NCBI GenBank assembly: GCA_019648995.1
Contig: BLXT01008499.1
Span: forward strand, 993,335 to 1,019,849
Origin: Plakobranchus ocellatus
Lineage: Eukaryota; Mollusca; Gastropoda; Plakobranchidae
Direction of reading: 5' to 3'
Length of the DNA: 26,515 bases
Of this stretch, positions 12,096-17,345 are shown piece after piece. The number at the start of each line of letters is the position of its first letter. Position 1 is the first letter of the stretch. The notes under the pieces were generated by a model. It was not told the DNA's origin and did no database searches. It was given only the letters and a program-made list of their open reading frames with translations. Both the position numbers and the translations under genes were made by a program.

Positions 12096-12225
12096 TCAGT
12101 ACCACCACCAGCAGCAGCAGCAATATCCGCATCTTGAAAGAAATCAGTTTACTCAGGGCCACAGCCCAAGTCATCTACATGGAAGAACTACACGCGATGG
12201 AGTCAAAGGTGCAACCCGGTTCTGA
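685..12225 (+). CDS. chs: Chitin synthase (GT2), C-terminal 870 residues, 13 exons, 5' end outside window
   Basis: Membrane enzyme that polymerises UDP-GlcNAc into chitin and extrudes it across the plasma membrane. Exons: 685-885, 1804-1968, 2590-2720, 3626-3841, 4617-4891, 5432-5534, 6027-6308, 7294-7491, 7996-8103, 8948-9105, 10357-10429, 10898-11079, 11703-12225; together they keep one open frame. Seen: the end of the catalytic core with EDRWL and the family signature QRRRW, hydrophobic spans in exons C-E, a Lys/Glu-rich linker, two later membrane segments (exons I and J), and an acidic then Gln/His-rich tail ending in TGA. Similarity to animal chitin synthases is strong through the core and through the segment from exon H to K. 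Upstream exons (the rest of the catalytic domain and, in many molluscan enzymes, a myosin-like motor) are not visible. All introns are GT-AG except the one after exon H, which is best read as GC-AG. Exon borders in the variable linker (F, G) and the tail (L, M) are less certain. Confidence 0.93.
886..1803 (+). other. Chitin synthase intron A-B
   Basis: GT-AG intron, AT-rich. A weak duplicated phrase around CTATCAATTT recurs near 1230 and 1285. Nothing else is recognisable. Confidence 0.8.
1804..1968 (+). CDS. chs: Chitin synthase exon B: EDRWL and QRRRW motifs
   Basis: Starts after CCCCCAG with GT GAG GAC CGC TGG, restoring GEDRWL across the junction. It carries the acidic ED of the acceptor/catalytic region and, near the end, FFNQRRRWGPS, the processivity signature of chitin and cellulose synthases. 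Ends LDLL plus one base before GTATAA. Confidence 0.96.
1969..2589 (+). other. Chitin synthase intron B-C, with degenerate (GTT)n
   Basis: GT-AG intron. Positions 2075-2160 form a degenerate GTT/TTG microsatellite; 2230-2450 is a T-rich run of loosely repeated TTATTTTA-type units that gives a spurious hydrophobic frame. Confidence 0.8.
2590..2720 (+). CDS. chs: Chitin synthase exon C: post-catalytic membrane entry
   Basis: Acceptor CTTCCCCAG. Encodes GDWRNVVHMNDNVSSLYIFY followed by a hydrophobic segment (MMFVSTLLGPATVLLMMAG), the first transmembrane span after QRRRW. Donor CAG|GTCTAA, phase 0. Confidence 0.93.
2721..3625 (+). other. Chitin synthase intron C-D
   Basis: GT-AG intron, AT-rich, holding a long CT microsatellite at 3448-3505 upstream of the exon D acceptor. 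No gene seen. Confidence 0.8.
3448..3505 (+). repeat. (CT)n microsatellite
   Basis: Near-uninterrupted CT dinucleotide tract of about 58 bp. Confidence 0.95.
3626..3841 (+). CDS. chs: Chitin synthase exon D: transmembrane block
   Basis: 72 codons, phase 0 at both ends; acceptor TTCACTAG, donor TTTATG|GTAAGG. Two hydrophobic spans are visible (SILPAVGYLLLCMLA and MSAVFAIVMTIVMVGTVG), as in the multi-spanning channel-forming region of the family. Confidence 0.92.
3868..3995 (+). mobile_element. tRNA-derived SINE-like element
   Basis: A tRNA-like head of 74 bp (3874-3947) has an A-box-like TGGCACAGTCGA at 3876 and a B-box GGTTCAAGCC at 3930. Its ends GGTGGC and GCCACC can pair as an acceptor stem. 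An unrelated tail follows (GCCCTGGCCTAGGGCTTG...). This is the architecture of a SINE transcribed by RNA polymerase III. It lies in chitin synthase intron D-E, in the gene's orientation. It is unlikely to be a functional tRNA gene because the anticodon arm is poor. Confidence 0.7.
4075..4225 (-). mobile_element. tRNA-derived SINE-like element, opposite orientation
   Basis: The complement strand from 4221 reads GGTGGCAGAGCGGATAGCG, an A-box-containing tRNA head differing from the element at 3874 at only 4 of the first 25 positions. A B-box-like GGATTTGAGCTC follows at about 4171-4160. The tail differs from the first element, so it may be a separate subfamily. The left border is uncertain. Confidence 0.6.
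4617..4891 (+). CDS. chs: Chitin synthase exon E: last spans of the block, then charged linker
   Basis: Acceptor GGTGTAG, donor TTGAG|GTAAGA, phase 2. Two membrane spans (MILVIFVTSGFL and AIYFICIPAGYLILTIYFL) lead into the conserved TNLHVVSWGTRE motif that ends the membrane block in animal enzymes. Then follows a run of about 25 mostly Lys/Glu residues, likely an extended or coiled-coil helix, and GIFGWLGLR. Confidence 0.93.
4892..5431 (+). other. Chitin synthase intron E-F
   Basis: GT-AG intron, AT-rich. A minus-strand open frame here is a chance frame overlapping exon F. Confidence 0.75.
5432..5534 (+). CDS. chs: Chitin synthase exon F: basic linker
   Basis: Acceptor ACAATTTCAG, donor TTATCT|GTAAGT. 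Encodes RKIVKEFGEITRQFKDLLY and then a very basic KKQKKKDK segment. It is placed in this gene by phase (2 to 0), strong splice sites and its amphipathic charged nature rather than by a conserved motif. Confidence 0.8.
5535..6026 (+). other. Chitin synthase intron F-G
   Basis: GT-AG intron with strong donor GTAAGT. It has pyrimidine-rich stretches before exon G; nothing else is seen. Confidence 0.7.
6027..6308 (+). CDS. chs: Chitin synthase exon G: variable linker
   Basis: 94 codons, phase 0 both ends; acceptor ATATGAAG, donor GAGCAG|GTAAAC. Contains LLRELIIELRHGRQAR, a Pro/Leu stretch and an acidic run (SSDEDNDDGEDE). I recognise no catalytic motif; it is a low-complexity cytosolic linker. 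The acceptor is only moderate, so the left edge could shift by a few codons. Confidence 0.72.
6309..7293 (+). other. Chitin synthase intron G-H
   Basis: GT-AG intron, AT-rich; its 3' third is occupied by the dispersed repeat at 6880-7212, which ends about 80 bp before exon H. Confidence 0.8.
6880..7212 (+). repeat. Dispersed repeat, copy 1
   Basis: About 330 bp shared, diverged but collinear, with 25298-25622. Shared blocks include CTATTTATAG, GGGCGGTACAAATAG, GAAAGCATTTAAAA, ATGGGCTTT and TTTTTCCAAGC. No coding capacity is shared and no tRNA head is seen, so this may be a MITE or a non-autonomous element fragment. Confidence 0.75.
7294..7491 (+). CDS. chs: Chitin synthase exon H: conserved post-linker domain
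   Basis: Acceptor ACTCCAG. Encodes WASWIDHPALGEGPIK and then GDRERVFWAQVMAKYLHPIV, matching the conserved region of animal chitin synthases before the last two membrane spans. The right border needs a GC donor (GAG|GCAGGT) to stay in phase with exon I; the nearby GT at 7496 would put exon I out of frame. Confidence 0.88.
7492..7995 (+). other. Chitin synthase intron H-I, GC-AG
   Basis: Predicted GC donor GAG|GCAGGT and acceptor ACACTAG. T-rich inside (7710-7770). No other feature seen. Confidence 0.65.
7996..8103 (+). CDS. chs: Chitin synthase exon I: transmembrane segment
   Basis: 36 codons, phase 0; acceptor AACACTAG, donor ATGCAG|GTAAAA. Encodes DPQQRERIHQDLLTLRNNVV followed by FAFFMTSAVWIALFMQ, the conserved LRNNVVFAFF membrane segment of the family. 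Not in any long open frame. Confidence 0.9.
8104..8947 (+). other. Chitin synthase intron I-J
   Basis: GT-AG intron, AT-rich and unremarkable. Confidence 0.8.
8948..9105 (+). CDS. chs: Chitin synthase exon J: extracellular loop and final span
   Basis: Acceptor CATCCTAG, donor CACAG|GTAAGG, phase 2. Encodes a loop of about 30 residues, then LSFQPLGLIFLSCFSIILL and MQFLGMFLHR, matching the last membrane span of animal chitin synthases. Confidence 0.9.
9106..10356 (+). other. Chitin synthase intron J-K
   Basis: GT-AG intron of 1.25 kb, the longest in this gene within the window. It contains an (AT)n microsatellite at 9513-9552. No exon seen inside. Confidence 0.8.
9513..9552 (+). repeat. (AT)n microsatellite
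   Basis: Perfect alternating AT of about 40 bp; self-complementary and able to extrude as a cruciform. Confidence 0.95.
10357..10429 (+). CDS. chs: Chitin synthase exon K: juxtamembrane segment
   Basis: Acceptor CCTTCATAG, donor AAAAG|GTAAAT. The first base completes Arg; then WGTFLHTLSITNIGIG and a charged end. Corresponds to the conserved H-R-[FW]-G-T-x-x-H segment directly after the last span. Confidence 0.88.
10482..10730 (+). repeat. Exon L-flanking repeat, copy 1
   Basis: Diverged match to 11185-11428: CACGCTCATTT, GATTCGGTCACT, GTATCTGTGTTCATAAA, TTTCCCCTGCGACAAG, GAATAAAAAAT and AGAATTTAAAA occur in the same order in both. Confidence 0.7.
10898..11079 (+). CDS. chs: Chitin synthase exon L: acidic tail with three PDY motifs
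   Basis: Acceptor GGCTCTCAG, donor TCCGA|GTATGT. Begins VKEIIIRVSELQKLRNIE and becomes strongly acidic, with EPDY, LPDY and PPPDY. PPDY fits the PPxY WW-domain ligand pattern. Phase joins K (0) and M (2). Confidence 0.82.
11185..11428 (+). repeat. Exon L-flanking repeat, copy 2
   Basis: Second copy, same orientation, in intron L-M. The spacing of about 700 bp brackets exon L. No second copy of exon L exists, which argues for two insertions rather than a simple tandem duplication. Confidence 0.7.
11703..12225 (+). CDS. chs: Chitin synthase terminal exon M: Gln/His-rich C-terminus
   Basis: Acceptor TTCCTCCCCAG; the first base completes Asp, then DPDVGITRPPPVAKKPRY. The tail is polar and basic, with RRLRNTLQRRRPRY, an interrupted glutamine/histidine run encoded by CAG/CAC repeats (about 12055-12122) and a stop TGA at 12223. 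It is low in complexity and probably disordered. A late GT at 12210 could allow a different end, but the nearby poly(A) signal supports termination here. Confidence 0.8.
12055..12122 (+). repeat. CAG/CAC coding repeat (polyGln/His)
   Basis: Nine consecutive CAG codons, then CAT, CAC and a second block of CAG codons, in frame in the last chitin synthase exon. Likely length-polymorphic. Confidence 0.9.
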
Positions 12226-12394
12226 TTCGCCATTGATTTGTGCCTGCTGGATGGAGATCTTTGTGAGGGCCGGGTTCTCTCGCAACACTAACATTACATT
12301 TTGCTTTGGTTATAGAGTACAGACTCTAATCGATCTCCCTTTTACAAAATAGCTGACATGAAATGCGATTCTCACATGATATGGCAATATCAGG

Positions 12395-12400
12395 AATAAA
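12395..12400 (+). terminator. Poly(A) signal AATAAA of chitin synthase
   Basis: AATAAA 170 bp after the stop codon, in a 3' UTR without further open frame. It predicts cleavage at about 12415. Confidence 0.7.
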
Positions 12401-12644
12401 CTTTGGAACTTTTTACAATTGTTATTACAAAAAAGAAATACCGTATATTATTCCGCCGTAGCCAAGTGAAGTGGCAAAATCTGTTATAAACAAAACTACG
12501 GATAATGCATCTCATTTGACTACACCAGTATTATTTTCTTCTGCAGAAACATACATACACAAATATTTTACATTAAAAAACACACTCAAACAAGCTATTT
12601 AAAATAAAGATTTGTAAGAAAAAAGTCCTATTTTTCAAAGTGAA
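12401..12644. other. Convergent intergenic region
   Basis: About 250 bp of AT-rich sequence between the two predicted poly(A) signals. No other gene seen; it is shared 3' flank of the convergent pair. Confidence 0.7.
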
Positions 12645-12650
12645 TTTATT
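12645..12650 (-). terminator. Poly(A) signal AATAAA of minus-strand EF-hand gene
   Basis: AATAAA on the minus strand 60 bp after the stop codon; an overlapping second copy lies at 12649-12654. It predicts cleavage near 12625, about 210 bp from the predicted chitin synthase 3' end. Confidence 0.7.
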
Positions 12651-12709
12651 TATTCAAGTCTGTATTTAGTGCTTCATGTCTCAATTATGACTTCAACATT
12701 TTTATGTTA

Positions 12710-12783
12710 TTATTGTTTATTACTTGTCCGGAACATTCCTGTCCAGTTGAGGTCAAATTCTTGCTCAGAAATGGAAAAATCTT
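12710..12783 (-). CDS. EF-hand protein (minus) exon 4: end of EF4 and C-terminus
   Basis: Acceptor TGGAATTCCAG. Encodes EDFSISEQE, then FDLNWTGMFRTSNKQ and TAA. It aligns residue by residue with the last exon of the paralogue (GDGKILKSEFDFNWKGLF). Too short for an ORF scan. Confidence 0.88.
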
Positions 12784-13051
12784 CTGGAATTCCAGAAAAC
12801 AAAAATATTAATCGCTAACTAGGATAACTCCGTAAATTTTTCTCAGCTGTTAAAAGCATCAGTATGAAAATAAAATATAAAAAAGGGTCCCTTTGCAATT
12901 GGGGTGTTTCATAGTTTGTAACTAAACGCAATTATATATATTGCAATTTGATTCTAAAAATAAAGAGGTGAAAAAGAGAAGTAATAAGGAAGTAGATATT
13001 TAAAATTACACTTTTGTGGATAATAAATATAATAAGTAAAAAAAAAAGATA

Positions 13052-13090
<39 letters not shown>

Positions 13091-15611
13091 NNNNNNNNNN
13101 NNNNNNNNNNNNNNNNNNNGAGGAGGAGGAGGAGGAGGACAAGGAGGAGGAGGAGGAGAAAGAGGAGGAGAGGGAAGAAGGAAGTTTGGGATGGTATTAT
13201 TTCCACTTATCATTATGATGTTGGTGGTGATACTGGATACAAATGATTATTAGTTTTTGGATGATGATGAAGATTTCTTACAGGTCTCAGGGCACGTTCG
13301 TTAGCCGTTGTGCCATCAATATTCCAAACAAACCCAATGACATATAATTTTTTTTATGTATTTAGGAAGGAACAAAAAAATCCGTTACCATCATCGTCAA
13401 AAAAGCTGCAGAGTTTTCCGATTTCCTCTTGGCTGACGTAACCATCGAAATCATCGTCGACCAGGCGGAGGAAGAGTGGAGCGCTCTCGGAGTCCGGAAA
13501 GTTGCCAAACTTCCAGCGGAATAGAAACTCAATCTTACTCAGCGCTTTATCTCCTGCGGGAGGGAAATAGTGGCAAGGCATGAGCTGGAGAGTTTAAAAA
13601 TTTAAGAGTAAATTGATGTACGTGGAAATGTAAGGTAAACAGTGGCTAACTAGATAGTTTATATCAAACTGAACAGCACGCACACGGTAAACAGATGATA
13701 TTTAATCATCGAAACATTTCACTGTAAAGGCTTCATCAGTGTAAAATATTAAATAGATTGACGGCAATTTGAGCACCAAGGATGCAGGCGAAAGTTAGTG
13801 AATTTATGATAACACAGACATGGAAAGAAATGATAAACATTCTCCACGCGTCGAAATTCGGAAACAATCTTTTTATCTGGTACAATATGAACGTAAGAAA
13901 AAAGTCCCAATATTCTTAAGACCTGTCTGGTTGTGTATTGTTGGCACCATCATAATTATCAGAAATAATAATTGCAATAATAAGCTTAGTTTTCAATAGT
14001 GAAAAATACGCTTAAAATGCAGGTTTTTTACATTATAGAATAATGTGTATCATTCCAACAATCAACCTGCCTACCATCAACATCCAAGGACAGCCACATC
14101 TGCGAGCATTCGGCCATGGAGAGGCTGCTACTGTTATCTTTGTCGCCAAAGTGGAACAAGTCTTTAGGGGCGTTGACGTCAACTCCCTCTGAGGTGTGGC
14201 TGAAAAGGTTCTTAGTTCTAGATTAATCTTTATCAAATGTTAGAATCTTATTTCATAACTATTCACCATAACCAGTGAAAGAGCACAATTCACTGCGATT
14301 TCTCTTCATCTTTCTCCTAGCTCTGTAGTACAAAAATCGGCTGTGCACATAATATGGTATACCAGTCTAAAAAAACTATCAGACATTTACACACTAGTCT
14401 TGGATCGAAGTAGAGATTTTATATATTAATAAGAAAAACGTGTTTGATAAATTATGGTTGAATTCAATCCCTTCGAGATAAACAATCTTTCCATTGAAAG
14501 TAGACGAGGATCACCATAACTGAGCGTGTTTAGAAAGAATGAAATATAATTATCAGTTCGACTTTTATATCATGAAAGCGAAAGAAAATGGTTTCTCTTG
14601 GAAATGTTGCTAACCGTAATGATTTTTTTCCTGATTCGCAAGTTCTAGTACAAAAAGAGAGCGCCCAAGAGAAGAGGAAGTTGAAGAATAGATTGGCGGG
14701 TTTTTTTTTATGACCTGTGCAATTGTATAATGTGCGATGTGCGTTTGTCTATTGTTAGTTGATCTCAGGCTTTTAGGCCCGCCGTCAGGCCACTTGCGTT
14801 GTTTCATATATAGAAGTAATAGTAGCAGCGCAACGTTAGAAAGTTCCATGAAAGCTGGCTTCTTTTTATTGATAATCCTAGTTAGTGGATCTACATTTAT
14901 GGTTTATAGATGACATCTTAAATTCTCCAGTGGCTTTAGTCATCTATTTTCTTCTGTTATTAATCTTTAAATTTTTTACGAGATACCAAACAATCATTGA
15001 TGTGCTAGGCTAAAGAAACAGATCTCTTAGAGTTTGTTATTTCACTTTTTCTTACAATTGTTTGGCTATGTTGACTGCCTTAAGGTAAGGTGCTTTTGAC
15101 AGAGCGATCGTTTCTTAGGGGCATTAAAAACAAAACTTTTTAGTGCTCTATTCCAACACTTTATTATGTTTTGTTTTTTTTAAGGGGGGGAGGGGGGTCA
15201 GTTAACAAGAACACTTAGTGCCTAGGTTCTAGGCTTAGAGAATTGTGTGCTAGGAATATCAGGTATTTGCTTTTGATTTCGCTGACTCAATCTAACCATT
15301 AGCAACACCGAGCCAGGCGGAAACAAGAAAGGTAAGGAAAACGAGCGATTTATTAGCTTGGCGTGTACAAAATAATTTCTTTCTTCTATTCACTTTTAAA
15401 AAAAGATATATCTCTACAATTAAATATGTGAATCTGAAATGTTCTCTTGTATCATTTATTGGACACAAGTGAGTCACAGGAATCCTACATCAAACTACTT
15501 TTGTAATCAGATGAGATGCTTTAGTAAAGCCTGAACTTACATCATCGTTCCAAATGCAAGAATCACGATAAGACCAACGATAGCGTTAGAGTCCGTGTGT
15601 AAGGAAGCCAT
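12710..15611 (-). CDS. Secreted four-EF-hand calcium-binding protein, complete, 4 exons
   Basis: Minus-strand gene of 144 residues. Exons in transcript order: 15611-15541, 14199-14075, 13553-13389, 12783-12710; intron phases 2, 1, 1. ATG at 15611 is the first Met after an upstream in-frame stop. The N-terminus is hydrophobic (NAIVGLIVILAFGTM) and followed by IHTSEG, as in a signal peptide. Four 12-residue loops are visible: DKDNSSSLSMAE, DVDGDKALSKIE, DDDFDGYVSQEE and DDDEDFSISEQE. Acidic ligands are present at loop positions 1 and 3 and Glu at 12 in all four, but Gly at position 6 survives only in loop 3. It ends with EFDLNWTGMF and a short tail. Family knowledge: small secreted EF-hand proteins occur in molluscan extracellular and shell matrix. 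A specific role is not shown here. It is a paralogue of the gene at 17305. Confidence 0.9.
12784..13388 (-). other. Intron 3 of minus EF-hand gene, with microsatellites and gap
   Basis: GT-AG intron containing (GAT)n at about 13048-13090, a 29-N gap at 13091-13119 and a (GAG)n purine tract at 13120-13175. Confidence 0.8.
13048..13175 (+). repeat. Compound microsatellite (GAT)n - gap - (GAG)n
   Basis: Trinucleotide repeats flank 29 Ns. Open frames running through here (poly-Met, poly-Ser, poly-His, poly-Arg) are artefacts of the repeat. Confidence 0.95.
13389..13553 (-). CDS. EF-hand protein (minus) exon 3: EF2-EF3 and start of EF4
   Basis: 165 nt, the same length as exon 3 of the plus-strand paralogue. 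Acceptor CTCCCGCAG, donor GATG|GTAACG. Completes EF2 (GDKALSKIE), then FRWKFGNFPDSESAPLFLRL, EF3 DDDFDGYVSQEE, and the first residues of EF4 (FFDDD). Confidence 0.93.
13554..14074 (-). other. Intron 2 of minus EF-hand gene
   Basis: GT-AG intron, AT-rich, nothing recognised. Confidence 0.8.
14075..14199 (-). CDS. EF-hand protein (minus) exon 2: EF1 and start of EF2
   Basis: Acceptor CCTTTTCAG, donor GATG|GTAGGC. Encodes HTSEGVDVNAPKDLFHFG, loop DKDNSSSLSMAE, then LSLDVD plus one base, so the intron splits the codon for loop position 4 of EF2. Confidence 0.9.
14200..15540 (-). other. Intron 1 of minus EF-hand gene
   Basis: GT-AG intron of 1.34 kb. It includes a short G-rich tract near 15184-15196 on the plus strand; open frames here show no family similarity. 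Confidence 0.75.
15541..15611 (-). CDS. EF-hand protein (minus) exon 1: signal peptide
   Basis: ATG in the context ATCAGCATGG. 23 codons plus two bases end at the strong donor ACGATGAT|GTAAGT. It is mostly a hydrophobic segment; the Ile codon is completed by the first base of exon 2. Confidence 0.85.
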
Positions 15612-16868
15612 GCTGATGATTTCGGTCCAGTCACAATTGTATGATCTCCGGGTGCTGATGTTTTTCCGCACTTTAGCTGCCACACGTTAAGGTCACACTA
15701 AAATCGTGCATGCTACTTCTCGAGACCACGCTTTGCAAAGACATTGAATAGATCCGTTACTGTAAAACCTGTGTTATTATGTAAAGAGTCTTATTGAAAA
15801 ATATTGTCCCTAGGAACACGAGATCACCGTTACTAAGGCTTGGAATAGCATCAATCTGTTAGGGAAAAGATGGGAAAGATTGAATGGAACACTTGTTTTG
15901 CTAATTTCTGGTATGACAATGATACTGCTGAGAATTCATATTAAAAAAAGAGAACAAATACGGATAAAAATACATTAAAAATCAAAGAACATTTTATCTT
16001 TGACACATCCTTGATTAATATCATGTACCGAAGTTTGCATTCCGTGTTGTGAATGACTGTATCATACAGTCCATTCTTGTTTTTTCATGAAAAAAAAGAG
16101 AGAAACAGAAGATTAATCGAGATTATATACTGCTGCTAGCACTTTTTTTGTTTCTTAATTAAAAAAAATAAACTTCTCATTTTTTGCTTTGAATCATTAA
16201 AGGTTTGACAAAACGAGTCTAGCGGTGGCTCTGGCAATCTCCGCAAATTTGTCCTGAAAAACAGAACGACTGCGATAATGAAATATAAAAAACAAACCTG
16301 TTTCTAAATTATATTGTTTTATTCGCAGAGCAGTGCTAGTAAGGCTGAGAATTTCACAATTTCAAACATTATAACATGCGGAAGACGGAAGAAATGAGGA
16401 TTTTAAAGGTTTTTTCAGAAAAAAAAATGAAACCATCGAGTGTTGAATCAGGTCAAATATCGCACGACCGCTCATAAACAAAAGGCAAGGAACAAAATAA
16501 ACTGCCAGCAAATTTGAATTGTCTTAAAGATCTGAGTATCCCAAAGGCGTTAAAAGAACAAAAAGAAGGAAGATGCAACAAACAAACGAGCAAAGATATC
16601 TCGCACATTATGAACTTGCACATGCATACCCATCAGATGTGTCAGCTTATTAGACAAATGTGAAAAGAAAAAAAAACAACAAACAAACAAGCAAAAACAA
16701 GCTTCGAATTTTGTTTTCCGCAGAATAATCGATGTTTTTGTTCGAGTGACTTTGAATTTATTGCTTGGACTCAAATAATCAATACTGGCTTATACAAAAT
16801 TTATTCATTGAAGAAAAAAAACAACTTTCCAATTGGGTAACCAAATAAATGTCAACTGGCCAGAAAAG

Positions 16869-16910
16869 CACACACACACACACACACACGCGCACACACA
16901 CTTGCACACA
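16869..16910 (+). repeat. (CA)n microsatellite
   Basis: CA dinucleotides with a few CG interruptions, in the divergent promoter region. Potential Z-DNA former. Confidence 0.9.
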
Positions 16911-17230
16911 CGATTTTAGGTCAAACACCTATATTTACATGTTTTAACCTTTTAGACGCGATGAGCCACGATCTTGACTTTATAACCGTGGCCTCTTCTC
17001 TCTTATTTTTAGCCTAGTAAAATACAATTCTGACAATTTCTAAATGGGTTTCTTGTAGCTAAAAAACCTGATCGTTTTTTTCTTTTGGTTATCTTTAAAA
17101 ATCTTAATTTTCACTCAGAAAATGGAAGGGGTGAAATTTTTTTTAGTACAGCGCTCAGAGGGTTAATGGTCATGGCAATGGTCAGGCGGACAAACTGAAG
17201 GAGGTCAGCATCTTATCGGTATAAGCTGGG

Positions 17231-17237
17231 TATAAAA
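17231..17237 (+). promoter_or_regulatory. TATA box of plus-strand EF-hand gene
   Basis: TATAAAA lies 74 bp before the ATG, which places the start site at about 17260 with a 5' UTR of about 45 nt. A hexamer GTTAAT repeated three times (17244-17263) sits at the predicted start site. Confidence 0.7.
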
Positions 17238-17304
17238 CCAGAAGTTAATGTTAATGTTAATGTCTTTACCTTGGGTTTTGCATGGAAAAAGATCTTGCCT
17301 CAAC

Positions 17305-17345
17305 ATGAAACTTCTATTCCTAGTCTCTGTCGCCCTGATTGGATG
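17305..17345 (+). CDS. EF-hand protein (plus) exon 1: signal peptide start
   Basis: ATG AAA CTT... encodes MKLLFLVSVALIG plus two bases, donor GGATG|GTAAAT. Context CAACATGA. Only 41 nt, invisible to an ORF scan. Confidence 0.9.

Larger units (their letters stand above)
15612..17304. promoter_or_regulatory. Divergent intergenic region between the two EF-hand genes
   Basis: About 1.7 kb separates the start codons of head-to-head paralogues, so it must hold both promoters. A clear TATA box is seen only for the plus gene (17231). A (CA)n tract lies at 16869-16910 and a possible short exon at 16197-16253. I see no TATA motif close to the minus ATG; a 5' UTR intron there is possible. Confidence 0.55.

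Noticed and set aside
11578-12174. Long (198-codon) minus-strand open frame
   Set aside because: It is antisense to the terminal chitin synthase exon; its Leu-rich part is the complement of the CAG repeat. No family similarity.
13006-13246. Open frames rich in Ser, Ile, His, Arg or Met
   Set aside because: Products of the GAT/GAG microsatellite and the N gap.
14033-14236. 67-codon minus-strand frame
   Set aside because: Same strand but wrong frame for EF-hand exon 2; the true frame gives DKDNSSSLSMAE and joins both neighbours in phase.
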